Notes: generated from the sequence alone by a model not told the origin. A stretch of 64,000 nt of DNA from JBAZWV01 sp041660225 (GCA_041660225.1 JBAZWV010000001.1:372001-436000); one strand, 5' to 3'. Shown: positions 33,177 through 42,037, numbered from the stretch's first letter. Numbers and translations are program-made.

Positions 33177-33812
33177 ATGAGCGAACTCATCCCCGCCATT
33201 CTCGTTCAGGACGAAGCGACATTTCACACTCAACTCAATCTCGTCCAAGACCTCGTGCCCGTCGTTCATATCGATGTGATGGACGGCGCATTCGTTCCAA
33301 ACCGCTGTTGGTTTGATGCCAACGTCATTGCGAAACTTGAAACGCCCGTGCGCTTTGAACTTCATCTGATGGTGAAGGATCCGGGGCGGGTCATCGAAGA
33401 AATTCAGGGTATCGAAAAGGTCATCCGTGCTATTTGGCATCTTGAAGCGACAGTCGACCATGCCGCGCTCATTATGCGCGTTCATGAACTTAAGAAAGAA
33501 GCGGGCATCGCGATCAATCCGAAGACGCCGGTTGATGCTCTCGCTCCACATGCGGAACATCTGAATGAAATCCTGCTCATGGGCGCCGAACCGGGCTTCT
33601 CGGGACAAACGCTCGAACCGCACACGATCGAAAAAGCCTGGGACATCCACGGACGCTGGCCCCAAATGCCCCTCGGTTTCGATATCAACGTGAATGCGGA
33701 CACGATTCCGAAACTCAAAGCCGCAGGCGTGTCGCGATTCTGCGCCGCAAGCGCGATCTTTGGCGCGAAGGATCCAAAGGCGGAAATCGAACGGCTGAAA
33801 GGACTTATATAG
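33177..33812 (+). CDS. rpe: Ribulose-phosphate 3-epimerase family protein
   Basis: Interconverts ribulose 5-phosphate and xylulose 5-phosphate. 211 residues, a TIM barrel. Visible are H-I-D-V-M-D-G-A-F-V-P (metal His, catalytic Asp), ELHLMVKDP (metal His), I-N-P-K-T-P-V-D, and M-G-A-E-P-G-F-S-G-Q with the catalytic Glu/Pro loop slightly changed from the usual V-x-P-G-F-G-G-Q. The second catalytic Asp is in G-F-D-I-N-V-N, where relatives often have V-D-G-G-I. It follows rpiB by 2 nt; an operon with it is clear. Confidence 0.85.
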   Translation: MSELIPAILVQDEATFHTQLNLVQDLVPVVHIDVMDGAFVPNRCWFDANVIAKLETPVRFELHLMVKDPGRVIEEIQGIEKVIRAIWHLEATVDHAALIMRVHELKKEAGIAINPKTPVDALAPHAEHLNEILLMGAEPGFSGQTLEPHTIEKAWDIHGRWPQMPLGFDINVNADTIPKLKAAGVSRFCAASAIFGAKDPKAEIERLKGLI

Positions 33813-33836
33813 GTTTTTTTGTTATCCTCTCACTAT

Positions 33837-35240
33837 ATGTCCATGCTCCGCAATCTCCTCACTGTCTCTGCAACGCTGTTTGGCCTTACGGCTGCGACGT
33901 TTGCTTCAGCCGCGACTCTGTCTCCCGGCGATTTGATCAAAATTTCTTCGCGCTCCGACGTCTACTACTATGGACCGGATGCGAAACGGTACGTCTTCCC
34001 GAATGAGAAAACGTACTTTACGTGGTACTCCGATTTTTCAACGAAGACGGTGACGGATAGCGAACTTGCGGCGGTGCAGATCGGCGGTGCGGCGACGTAT
34101 CGTCCGGGGTATCGCATGGTGAAGGTGACGACGGATCCCAAAGTCTATGCGATTTCGCGCGGCGGAACGCTTCGCTGGATCGAAACCGAAGCGCTGGCCG
34201 TTCAACTCTACGGTGCGGACTGGGCGACGAAGGTGCAGGATCTTCCGGATGCATTCTTTGCGACGTATAAAGTCGGAACCTCGATCTCAAAGCTTGCGGA
34301 TTACTCCCCGGCGGATGAACTGAATGCGAATCCGACGATTGCGGTGGATCGAGGACTCACACCTCCACCGTCTTCAACATCAACACCACCCACTCCGACC
34401 ACAACGACGATGTCGATCGGGCTTCAGCTCTCGCGAGACACGTTCCGCGCAGGCGATTTTGTTACGATCTCCTCGACCTCCACGCATACAAGCGGCGTTA
34501 GCAAGATTGAGATCTTTTTCGACGCGATGCTCGTGACGTCGTGTAACGCGAACTCGTGTTCCGGACAAATGCAGATCCCGATCTCTGGTACAAAGTCGAG
34601 CTATGAAGTGAAAACGATCTCGACGGCTGTCGACACGACCGTTCAAACCAAGATCATCGTCATTCCGATCACGACAGGTCCGAGCAGTCTCGTGAAGCTC
34701 ACGCTCGGCCGTACGGCGATCAAGCCGGGCCAGGCTGCCGAAGCCATTGTGGACAGCGACGCGTCGATCGCGATCATTCGTACCGACATTTATATTGATG
34801 GGACGTCCGTCGAAGCCTGTGCTTCTGCGATCCGCCAGTGCCGATGGAGCGACACGCTTCCCGGTGGCATCGGTACGATCTACGACGTCTACGGAAAAGT
34901 CACGGACAACCTCGGTCGGACATACGAAACGGATCATAAGACGATCACCATCTCGAACAACGACAGTCCGATGGCGACCATCGAAAGTGGAAAATCGATG
35001 ATCTACGTCAATGAAACCGTGGATGTCACTGCCCGTGGGAGCGATGACAACGGCATTGTGAAACTCGAAATCCTGAAAGACGGAGCGGTCGTTAAAAGCT
35101 GCGATGGCGCTGCGCCGTGTACGTTTATCGCGGGACCGTGGACGTCCGCAGGGACAGCGTCCTACGTCGGACGCGCAACGGATGGGCTTGGCATGACCGC
35201 GCTCAGCGAACCCGTCACGATCACAATTACGAACCCGTAA
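33837..35240 (+). CDS. Exported protein: KRYVFPNEKTY domain plus Ig-like repeats
   Basis: 467 residues of unknown function. A Sec signal peptide ends near A-S-A (about 24). Residues 28-150 form a domain shared with the protein at 35387 (P-G-D-L-I ... AKRYVFPNEKTYFTWY ... T-Y-R-P-G-Y-R-M-V-K). A Pro/Thr linker follows, then three beta-sandwich-like repeats of about 90 residues, each with a Cys pair (for example S-C-N-A-N-S-C). No anchor or sorting signal at the C-terminus, so it is probably secreted. An extended -10 (TGTTATCCT) ends 8 nt before the ATG. A terminator follows. Confidence 0.8.
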   Translation: MSMLRNLLTVSATLFGLTAATFASAATLSPGDLIKISSRSDVYYYGPDAKRYVFPNEKTYFTWYSDFSTKTVTDSELAAVQIGGAATYRPGYRMVKVTTDPKVYAISRGGTLRWIETEALAVQLYGADWATKVQDLPDAFFATYKVGTSISKLADYSPADELNANPTIAVDRGLTPPPSSTSTPPTPTTTTMSIGLQLSRDTFRAGDFVTISSTSTHTSGVSKIEIFFDAMLVTSCNANSCSGQMQIPISGTKSSYEVKTISTAVDTTVQTKIIVIPITTGPSSLVKLTLGRTAIKPGQAAEAIVDSDASIAIIRTDIYIDGTSVEACASAIRQCRWSDTLPGGIGTIYDVYGKVTDNLGRTYETDHKTITISNNDSPMATIESGKSMIYVNETVDVTARGSDDNGIVKLEILKDGAVVKSCDGAAPCTFIAGPWTSAGTASYVGRATDGLGMTALSEPVTITITNP

Positions 35241-35244
35241 AAAA

Positions 35245-35288
35245 GAAAAAACGGAGAGGCGATACATGAAGCGCCTCTCCGTTTTTTC
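35245..35288. terminator. Terminator after the 33837 gene
   Basis: GAAAAAACGGAGAGGC and its complement form a 16-bp stem with a 12-nt loop, symmetrical. Confidence 0.88.
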
Positions 35289-35386
35289 ATAGGCACGGTT
35301 TGGTATTCATTCCATGAATCATGTTGACGAACGCATCACGACGGCGCACACTAGTGATGCTCTTATTCATTATTCTCATTGTTTCC

Positions 35387-36187
35387 ATGCTTAACAAGAA
35401 ACTCTCGGCATTTGCGACCGTCGTTGCGACGTTCGTTATGACGCTCGCCCCGATGGCGACGCGCGCCGCCGTCACGGGCGCCTTCGCTCCTGGCGATCTC
35501 ATTCGTGGCAGCGCCGTCAGCACGGTCTACTACTTCGCACCGGACGGAAAGCGCTACGTCTTCCCGAACGAGAAGACGTACTTCACCTGGTACACGGATT
35601 TCTCCAAAGTGAAGCTCATCAGCGACGGTCAGCTCGGCACGATCCCGCTCGGCCGCAGCAACGTCACGTACCGCCCGGGCTACAAGATGATCAAAATCAC
35701 GACCGACCCTCGCACGTACGCCGTTGATCAGGGAGGCGTTCTCCGCCACATCAAGAGCGAAGAACTCGCCAAGACGCTCTTCGGCCTCAACTGGCAAGAC
35801 CGCGTCGATGACCTTCCGGATCCGTTCTTCATCAACTACAAAGTCGGCACGGCCGTTGAAATGGCCGCGGAGTACAAGACCTCGGATGTCTTGAACGCCA
35901 CGCCGAACATCTCGATCGACAAACAGTTCGACGAGAAAGCGATGACGATCACGATCGGTAATGCCTCGAACGGATTCGTCCCGACGACCGGCACGATCAA
36001 GGTCGGCACGACCGTCACCTGGACCAACGCCGACGTTGTTCCGCACACGGTCTCGAGCGCCTCGTTCAACTCGGGCACCATCGAGCCGGGTAAGACGTAT
36101 GTGCGCACCTTCAACACTGCTGGATCGTTCGACTACAAGTGCGACATCCACACCGTGATGCAAGGCACCGTCAACGTCGTGAACTAA
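35387..36187 (+). CDS. Exported blue-copper (plastocyanin-like) protein with KRYVFPNEKTY domain
   Basis: 266 residues. Signal peptide (L-S-A-F-A-T-V-V-A ... A-T-R-A-A) then the same 120-residue domain as its upstream neighbour (GKRYVFPNEKTYFTWY, T-Y-R-P-G-Y-K-M-I-K). The last 80 residues are a cupredoxin: G-F-V-P-T-T-G-T-I-K-V-G-T-T-V-T-W-T-N-A-D, with copper ligands His (P-H-T-V), Cys, His and Met in Y-K-C-D-I-H-T-V-M. It should be an exported electron carrier or copper binder. The ATG at 35387 was preferred over one at 35321, which would add a second hydrophobic stretch. A TTGACG/CACACT pair (35324-35352) may be its promoter. Confidence 0.88.
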   Translation: MLNKKLSAFATVVATFVMTLAPMATRAAVTGAFAPGDLIRGSAVSTVYYFAPDGKRYVFPNEKTYFTWYTDFSKVKLISDGQLGTIPLGRSNVTYRPGYKMIKITTDPRTYAVDQGGVLRHIKSEELAKTLFGLNWQDRVDDLPDPFFINYKVGTAVEMAAEYKTSDVLNATPNISIDKQFDEKAMTITIGNASNGFVPTTGTIKVGTTVTWTNADVVPHTVSSASFNSGTIEPGKTYVRTFNTAGSFDYKCDIHTVMQGTVNVVN

Positions 36188-36201
36188 ACGACCGCGAACA
36201 C

Positions 36202-36230
36202 AAAAAACCGCCTCACAAGGGCGGTTTTTT
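36202..36230. terminator. Terminator after the cupredoxin gene
   Basis: AAAAAACCGCC/GGCGGTTTTTT stem; the next gene's -10 box follows at once. Confidence 0.85.
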
Positions 36231-36250
36231 CGTGCTACACTCTCTTCACT

Positions 36251-37129
36251 ATGGCGAAAGGAGGAACATCGGTCGCCGAACTCGAGCGTGTCGCGAATAC
36301 GATCCGGCAAGACATCATCGAATCGCTCGTTGAAGCAAAGTCCGGGCACTCGGCCGGACCGCTCGGCATGGCTGATGTGTTTACCGCTCTCTATTTCAAG
36401 ATTGCGAATATCTCCCCTGAGACGCGGGGCGACGCCAACCGTGACCGTATCGTTCTTTCGAACGCGCACATCTGTCCGGTGCTCTATGCGACCCTCGCCA
36501 ATCGGGGATATTTTCCCCGAGAAGAACTGAAGACGCTCCGCAAACTTGGCTCCCGTCTCCAAGGACACTCGAACAACCACGCGCAACCGGACATCCCGAT
36601 CGAAACTAGCGGTGGGCCGCTCGGTCAGGGGTTGTCGCAGGCGCTCGGCTTCGCGATTGCATCGCGCGAAAACACACGACGCGGCGATCAACCATCGTGG
36701 CACACCTGGGCGCTGCTCTCCGACGGCGAGCTCGACGAAGGACAGACGTGGGAAGCGATCATGATGGCGGGAAAGCTCAATCTGCGTGAGCTGACGATCT
36801 TTGTGGATCGCAACAACATTCAGATCGACGGTTTTACGGAAGACATCATGCCGCTCGAACCTCTCGCGGATAAATTCCGCGCCTTCAATTGGAGCGTCAT
36901 CGCGATCGACGGACATAATATCCGACAGATCATCGAAGCTGCGGATCAAGCCCGTGCCATTGCCGAGAACCCCACCGTCGTCATCTGTCATACTATCCCG
37001 GGGAAAGGCGTTGGGTTTATGGAGAACCGGTTCGAATGGCACGGCAAGCCGCCCTCACCCGAGGAGGCCAAGGTCGCGCTCGCCGAACTTCGTACCTTTG
37101 CAGGTCACATCGTTTCAGAACACGAATAA
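36251..37129 (+). CDS. Transketolase, N-terminal (TPP-binding) subunit
   Basis: First half of a split transketolase. 292 residues with the TPP-binding pyrophosphate/metal region L-L-S-D-G-E-L-D-E-G (usually G-D-G-E) and the metal ligand Asn in D-R-N-N-I-Q-I-D-G. H-S-A-G-P-L-G-M-A-D and T-S-G-G-P-L-G-Q-G-L are also seen. Transfers two-carbon units in the pentose phosphate pathway with the other half at 38159. An extended -10 (TGCTACACT) ends 9 nt before the ATG. A DUF4349 gene separates the two halves, which is unusual. Confidence 0.93.
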   Translation: MAKGGTSVAELERVANTIRQDIIESLVEAKSGHSAGPLGMADVFTALYFKIANISPETRGDANRDRIVLSNAHICPVLYATLANRGYFPREELKTLRKLGSRLQGHSNNHAQPDIPIETSGGPLGQGLSQALGFAIASRENTRRGDQPSWHTWALLSDGELDEGQTWEAIMMAGKLNLRELTIFVDRNNIQIDGFTEDIMPLEPLADKFRAFNWSVIAIDGHNIRQIIEAADQARAIAENPTVVICHTIPGKGVGFMENRFEWHGKPPSPEEAKVALAELRTFAGHIVSEHE

Positions 37130-37146
37130 TTTTTTTCCTTTTTTCT

Positions 37147-38157
37147 ATGCCCCCATCTTCATCTTCGGTAAAACGTCCCGGCATCTGGGCCTGGATCGGT
37201 TTCGGTCTCGTCGTGCTCCTCACGCTCGGTTTTCTCAAAATGGTCTTTGTTCGCGTCACGGGATATCCCAAACTGACGCTCTCGGACACATCGGCATCCG
37301 GAAGCGACTCGTTCCTGGGTCGAAGTATTTCCGGCATCGCTCCGGCCATGCCACCCATTGCGCAAGACGCGGCAATGGAAAGCTCCGGGAAGTCGATCAT
37401 GCCCTATCCTGGCACGCCGGGAGGATCAGCATCCGTCGATCTCGATGGCAATGCGATCGAACCACGCATCATTAAGACGGGTGACCTTTCGCTCCGCGTC
37501 ATGGACGCTCCGAAGGCGGTCGAAAGCATCCGTTCGATGGTCACGGCCGCAAATGGATTCGTCGAATCATCATCGATCAGCGACTCGGGTGAAGGCCCTC
37601 GCACCGCGTGGGTCACGGTTCGTATTCCCGTCGACACGTTTGAAGCGACGATCGCTCAATTGAAGAGTCTCGCGACGCTCGTGTTAAATGAAAATCTTCA
37701 CGGCCAGGATGTGACGAGTGAATTCGTTGATCTCGAAGCAGATCTGCGCAACGCCAAAGCCGAAGAAGCGTCATATCTTGAAATCCTGAAGCGCTCCGGT
37801 GACATTGAAGACGTGCTCGCCGTGACACAACGTCTCGCCGAAGTCCGTGGTCGCATCGAACGGCTTGAAGGACGCAAGCGCTACCTCGAAAACCGTACCG
37901 ATCTCGCTACGCTTTCGGTCAGCGTGACCGAGGAAACGCGCGTCGAAGCTCCGAGCCGAAGCTGGCGCCCGGGCACTGTCCTTCGCGAAGCCATGCAAGA
38001 CCTCGTCATCTCTCTCCAAGATCTCGCAAACTTCGTGATCCGCGCGCTCATCGCTGTCGTCGGTCTCCTCCTTCCTATCGCCCTCCTCACGAGCCTCGTG
38101 ATTTGGATCGGATTCAAGATTGTTCGCGCTATCATGCGCCGCATGGGAAAGAAATAA
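37147..38157 (+). CDS. DUF4349 membrane protein
   Basis: 336 residues. An N-terminal membrane helix (about 13-33), an outside DUF4349 domain (I-I-K-T-G-D-L-S-L-R-V near 118 onward, V-T-V-R-I-P-V-D-T-F), an internal coiled coil (D-L-E-A-D-L-R-N-A-K-A-E-E-A, R-I-E-R-L-E-G-R-K), and a C-terminal membrane helix with a basic end. The family is uncharacterised and found at the envelope. It sits 17 nt after the transketolase N-half and 1 nt before the C-half, so all are probably co-transcribed. The longer upstream frame (37036) overlaps the previous gene and is rejected. Confidence 0.88.
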   Translation: MPPSSSSVKRPGIWAWIGFGLVVLLTLGFLKMVFVRVTGYPKLTLSDTSASGSDSFLGRSISGIAPAMPPIAQDAAMESSGKSIMPYPGTPGGSASVDLDGNAIEPRIIKTGDLSLRVMDAPKAVESIRSMVTAANGFVESSSISDSGEGPRTAWVTVRIPVDTFEATIAQLKSLATLVLNENLHGQDVTSEFVDLEADLRNAKAEEASYLEILKRSGDIEDVLAVTQRLAEVRGRIERLEGRKRYLENRTDLATLSVSVTEETRVEAPSRSWRPGTVLREAMQDLVISLQDLANFVIRALIAVVGLLLPIALLTSLVIWIGFKIVRAIMRRMGKK

Positions 38158-38158
38158 C

Positions 38159-39145
38159 ATGTTGAACCCCGAACTTCATCTCAACCCGCACGCCCTTCTC
38201 CCAACGGTGGAGAAGGTTCCGACACGCAACGGCTACGGCGACGGGTTGGTTGAACTCGGAAAAGAAAACCCCGACATCTTCGTCCTGACTGGCGACCTCG
38301 CCGAATCCACGCGCGCCCATCTGTTCCAAAAAGCCTACCCCGAACGATTTATCGAGTGCGGGGTGGCAGAACAGAACATGATGGGCGTCGCGGCAGGACT
38401 CGCATTCGCGGGAAAAATCCCGTTCGTTTCGTCATACGCGGTATTTGTGCCGGGACGAAACTGGGATCAGCTGCGCGTATCCGTGTGCTACGGAAATGCC
38501 AACGTAAAAGTCGCCGGTGCGCACTCCGGCATCTCCGTCGGTCCGGATGGTGCGACACATCAGGCACTTGAGGACATCGCGATCACGCGCGTGCTTCCGA
38601 ATATCGTCGTGGTCGTCCCGTGTGATTATGAGGAGACGCGAAAGTGCACGCATGCGCTCGCAACACACGTCGGTCCGGCATATTTCCGGTTTGCGCGCGA
38701 AAAAACACCGACGATCACGACCAAAGATACGCCGTTCCAAATCGGAAAAACGGATGTCTATCGCGAAGGCAAGGATGTGACGATTGCTGCCTGCGGACCG
38801 CTTTTGCACGAGGCGCTTCTCGCCGCCGAAGAGCTCACGAAGTACGACATCGAAGCCGAAGTCTTGAATTGCCACACTTTAAAACCGTTCGACGAAGACA
38901 CACTTGCAGCCTCCGTCAAAAAAACCGGCGCGTGCGTGACCGTTGAAGAACACCAAATCATCGGCGGTCTCCATGGAGCCGTCGCCGAAACACTTGGCCG
39001 ACGCGAGCCCGCACCGATCGAAGCCATTGGGATGCAAAATACGTTTGGCGAATCCGGTGAACCGGAAGAGCTACTTGCCAAGTACGGGATGAAAGCGAAA
39101 GATATCGTTGCGGCTGCCAAGAAAGCGATCGCGCGTAAATCCTAA
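38159..39145 (+). CDS. Transketolase, C-terminal subunit
   Basis: Second half of the split transketolase. 328 residues: pyrimidine-binding domain with the catalytic Glu in F-I-E-C-G-V-A-E-Q-N-M, S-Y-A-V-F, and H-S-G-I-S-V-G-P-D-G-A-T-H-Q, followed by the C-terminal domain (T-I-A-A-C-G, E-V-L-N-C-H-T-L-K-P-F-D). Starts 1 nt after the DUF4349 stop. A PfkB kinase follows 9 nt downstream. Confidence 0.94.
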   Translation: MLNPELHLNPHALLPTVEKVPTRNGYGDGLVELGKENPDIFVLTGDLAESTRAHLFQKAYPERFIECGVAEQNMMGVAAGLAFAGKIPFVSSYAVFVPGRNWDQLRVSVCYGNANVKVAGAHSGISVGPDGATHQALEDIAITRVLPNIVVVVPCDYEETRKCTHALATHVGPAYFRFAREKTPTITTKDTPFQIGKTDVYREGKDVTIAACGPLLHEALLAAEELTKYDIEAEVLNCHTLKPFDEDTLAASVKKTGACVTVEEHQIIGGLHGAVAETLGRREPAPIEAIGMQNTFGESGEPEELLAKYGMKAKDIVAAAKKAIARKS

Positions 39146-39154
39146 CCCCCTGCC

Positions 39155-40147
39155 ATGCACTCCCCCGCCTACGACATCATCACGATCGGCGAATCGCTTC
39201 GTGACGTGTTCTACGTTTTACATGAACTGAATCACGGTGCGCATCTCGATGTCGAACGAAACCTCTTGTGTCTCGAATATGCGGAGAAAATTCCGGTGCG
39301 GAGCGTGGTAAAGGTTCCCGCCGCAGGAAATTCGGCGAATGCCGCCGTGGGCTCGTCCCGCTTGGGACTCAAGGCTGCGCTCGTGACGTGGGTTGGCGCG
39401 GATGTGGCGGGTGATCATGTGCGCGGAGCACTCAAAGCCGACAAAGTGGATTGCCGATATGTAACGGTCGATAAAGAAAATCCGACGAGCGAAGCGACGA
39501 TTTTAAACTTCAAACAAGAACGGACACAGTTCGTGTATTTTCAGCCGCGAACATACCACATGCCACGTCTCGTTTCGACGCGCGCGATTTATTATTCGGC
39601 TATGGGCGAAAAACACGCTCATTTTGATGGCGACCTCATGCGCTATCTCGAACGGACACCGAATCTCTTTTTCGTTTTCCAGCCAGGAACCACGCACGTG
39701 ATGAGCGGACTTAAATCGATCAAGTCGCTCATCGCAAAAAGTGACGTGTTTATTTTGAATAAGGACGAAGCACATCACCTGCTCGTCGACGGCGAGCGCA
39801 CGATGCTGAACTTGCTTGAAACGTTTCACACCATGGGAGCAAAAACCGTCATCATCACGGACGGCGGAAACGGCGCGCATGCGTATGATGGCAAGGAGCA
39901 TTGGTATATGCCCATCTTCCCCGCCAAGGTGGTCGAGAAAACCGGCGCAGGTGACAGCTTTGCCACGGCGGTGACCGTTGCCCTCCTCAAAGGCCAGAAC
40001 CTGTCTGAAGCCCTCCGCTGGGGAACCGCCAATAGCGCCGGTGTTATCGGCAAAATCGGCCCTCAGGCTGGCCTCCTGACGACCTCGGAAATGCGAAAAA
40101 TGTTGAAGAAGTACGCGAAAATCAAAGCGACCCGGTTACATCCATAA
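39155..40147 (+). CDS. PfkB-family sugar kinase
   Basis: 330-residue ribokinase-fold kinase. It has A-A-G-N-S-A-N-A-A-V-G (sugar-binding glycine region), I-L-N-K-D-E-A, T-D-G-G-N-G-A, and the C-terminal signature with catalytic Asp, K-T-G-A-G-D-S-F-A-T-A. Substrate cannot be told from sequence; ribose, fructose or a nucleoside are possible. Co-transcription with transketolase suggests a pentose or related sugar. A second member lies at 43888; the two share the D-V-F start region (G-E-S-L-R-D-V-F / G-A-A-T-R-D-V-F). Confidence 0.9.
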   Translation: MHSPAYDIITIGESLRDVFYVLHELNHGAHLDVERNLLCLEYAEKIPVRSVVKVPAAGNSANAAVGSSRLGLKAALVTWVGADVAGDHVRGALKADKVDCRYVTVDKENPTSEATILNFKQERTQFVYFQPRTYHMPRLVSTRAIYYSAMGEKHAHFDGDLMRYLERTPNLFFVFQPGTTHVMSGLKSIKSLIAKSDVFILNKDEAHHLLVDGERTMLNLLETFHTMGAKTVIITDGGNGAHAYDGKEHWYMPIFPAKVVEKTGAGDSFATAVTVALLKGQNLSEALRWGTANSAGVIGKIGPQAGLLTTSEMRKMLKKYAKIKATRLHP

Positions 40148-40161
40148 AAGGCCAAGGGGAG

Positions 40162-40190
40162 TTGACAAAACCCCCGTTTTCTGACACTCT
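40162..40190 (+). promoter_or_regulatory. Promoter of the 40264 gene
   Basis: TTGACA, then a weak -10 (CACTCT) 17 nt downstream; about 75 nt leader with AAAGGA near the start. Confidence 0.5.
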
Positions 40191-40263
40191 CGACGTGTTC
40201 CTTTAGCTTTGTTACTTACAACCCGTCAACCCAAGAAATCCCAGAAAGGACAGGAAGACTTAT

Positions 40264-41796
40264 ATGGAGAAATTTTCTCCCCTCTGTCACGAGAATCTCG
40301 ACAGCACATCCGACGAGGCGCTCGAGGCGGAGGCGAACGTCTTCCTCGACGAGCGCCCCAACCTCCAGTTCCTTGCGGACCTGCTTCAAAAGCTCCGCGA
40401 CCTGAAGGTCGACTGGTGGGCTCCCGACGAGCTTCGTAAGACATTTCCCATCGAAGTACGGACGGAGTGGCTGCGTCAGCGTCCGGACATCCGACAACGG
40501 ATCACGGTGCAGCTCGCGGGCATCCGCCCGAAGAGCGCGCGCAAGATGAATCCCGCTGCACAAGCGGAGCTCATCAACATCGCCATCGATGAAGGCGACA
40601 TCACCGTCGACGAAGTCGAGCAGGCGTTTGCGATCAAGGACTACGTCGTTTATGGCGACGTCCCCGCGCTCAGCAAATTCTTCCGCAACCAGATGCCGTG
40701 GATCGCCATCGACCAGCCGACGAAGGATCTGGCCGAAACGATCTTCGAGTCTCTCCTCCGCAAACGCGAGGGCTATGCGCCGCTCATGACGCATCTCCAG
40801 ATGCGCATGGCGATCAACGAGAAGGTATGGCAACAGAGCATGCCCCTCGACGTTCACATGGCGATCGCCCGCGCACGCCTCGAATCCGAGAAGGCGGATC
40901 CATCCAAGCCGTTCCTCGCCGAAGACGAGCTGCGCATCGCAACGATCAAAAAGGTCGTAAACCACGTCAAGCTCGACGAGCTCTACTGGATCTACGAGGA
41001 AGCTGAGAAGGTTATGGGCTTCGCGCCGGAAACGATTCCGTCCGTCGTCCCTCCTGCGGAAGAACCGAAGACCGTCGACCAGACGAGTCTCACGGTCGTT
41101 TCGACGGGTCGGCCCACGCCACTCGTTCCGCCCGCGAACACCGTCCCAACGGCGCTCCGGCCTCCAGCAACGAATGACTCGACCGAGTCCGCCGAGACCT
41201 CGAAAGACGCTCCGTCCGTCGAGGTCAGCGAATTGGACCAGTCCGATGTCGCCGTGAGCGATAGTGGTCTGCCACCCAGCTCGGAGTCCTCCGAGACGGA
41301 CAGCGGACCAAAGAGCCTCGAGGAGCAGTATCCACATGCTCCGCGGCTCGAAATGGACGGGGTCAATGCGGTGCCTCCGCCCAAAAAAGAAGGCGACAGC
41401 AAGAGCGGTCGTCATTCCTCGCTTTCGGATCTCAGTCGAAAAATGAAGGCCGAGCCCGAGCTGCTGAAGTTCGGAATCGAGATCAAGAACATGGAGGACT
41501 ACCCGACGCAGGATCTCGAAGATCTTCTCTCGGCCATCGACACAAAGCTGTGGCCGGAAGATCCGAAGCGCAGGCGGGCAATCTGCCTGAGCTTCCTCCG
41601 GGATCGCGATCCCAAGAAGTTCGCGGAGCAGAAGGAATACGAAGAGCTCGGAGACAATCCCGTCATCCACAAGTTCTGCGCCGCCCTTCAGCAATGCGAC
41701 CGCAACAAGCTCTACAAAATCGCGCAGGCACTGGAGAACCCCAAGAAGGGTCCGCCTCCCCTGCCGGCGGATGATGCAAAACAAAAAACGGGTTGA
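40264..41796 (+). CDS. Large cytosolic protein of unknown function
   Basis: 510 residues with no signal peptide or membrane helix. Residues 1-245 form an alpha-helical, acidic block (F-L-D-E-R-P-N-L-Q-F-L-A-D-L-L-Q-K-L-R-D-L). Residues 250-390 are a disordered Pro/Ser/Thr/Glu linker, and 395-505 form a second helical block (F-L-R-D-R-D-P-K-K-F) ending in a Pro-rich tail. No family recognised. The long antisense ORF (40216-41805) is a shadow: this strand has the promoter and terminator. GAAAGGACAGG lies upstream of the ATG. Confidence 0.75.
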   Translation: MEKFSPLCHENLDSTSDEALEAEANVFLDERPNLQFLADLLQKLRDLKVDWWAPDELRKTFPIEVRTEWLRQRPDIRQRITVQLAGIRPKSARKMNPAAQAELINIAIDEGDITVDEVEQAFAIKDYVVYGDVPALSKFFRNQMPWIAIDQPTKDLAETIFESLLRKREGYAPLMTHLQMRMAINEKVWQQSMPLDVHMAIARARLESEKADPSKPFLAEDELRIATIKKVVNHVKLDELYWIYEEAEKVMGFAPETIPSVVPPAEEPKTVDQTSLTVVSTGRPTPLVPPANTVPTALRPPATNDSTESAETSKDAPSVEVSELDQSDVAVSDSGLPPSSESSETDSGPKSLEEQYPHAPRLEMDGVNAVPPPKKEGDSKSGRHSSLSDLSRKMKAEPELLKFGIEIKNMEDYPTQDLEDLLSAIDTKLWPEDPKRRRAICLSFLRDRDPKKFAEQKEYEELGDNPVIHKFCAALQQCDRNKLYKIAQALENPKKGPPPLPADDAKQKTG

Positions 41797-41806
41797 CCCA
41801 CTCAAC

Positions 41807-41836
41807 GCCCTCCGACATTCACCGGGGGGCTTTTTC
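41807..41836 (+). terminator. Terminator after the 40264 gene
   Basis: GCCCTCCG-loop-CGGGGGGC followed by TTTTTCTT. Confidence 0.75.
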
Positions 41837-41854
41837 TTATGCTATGCTTTTATC

Positions 41855-42037
41855 GTTCCTCACAACCAACACGCGCAGGGCGGCATGGCTCATGCCGCTG
41901 CGATCAAACGGCGGAAGCGCGGCTCCGAACCCATTATTCTTTATATACTCGTTTCGGGTTCAGCCGACCGATCTCCCCAGATCGGGTTCCCGCCCTGCCC
42001 GTGTTTCAAAAAATATCTCCTTTCGGAGATATTTTTT
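41855..42037 (+). ncRNA. Candidate structured small RNA
   Basis: An extended -10 (TGCTATGCT, 41840-41848) precedes it and an intrinsic terminator ends it (AAAAAATATCTCC-TTTC-GGAGATATTTTTT, 42008-42037). Between them, GCAGGGC (41875-41881) can pair with GCCCTGC (41992-41998). Inside this are three more hairpins: GGCATG/CATGCC, GAACCC/GGGTTC (41927-41961) and CCGATCT/AGATCGG (41968-41985). No known RNA class was recognised. An ORF from 41886 runs into the terminator and looks non-coding. The rest of the gap (42038-42167) holds nothing I can support. Confidence 0.45.

Noticed and set aside
35363..37042. 559-residue minus-strand ORF
   Set aside because: It is antisense to the cupredoxin and transketolase genes, is Arg/Asp/Val-rich with no motif, and starts and ends within real genes. 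It is a shadow created by high-GC codon use.
40216..41805. 529-residue minus-strand ORF
   Set aside because: It mirrors the 40264 gene. The plus strand has the promoter, ribosome site and terminator; the minus product is low-complexity Leu/Val/Arg/Asp.
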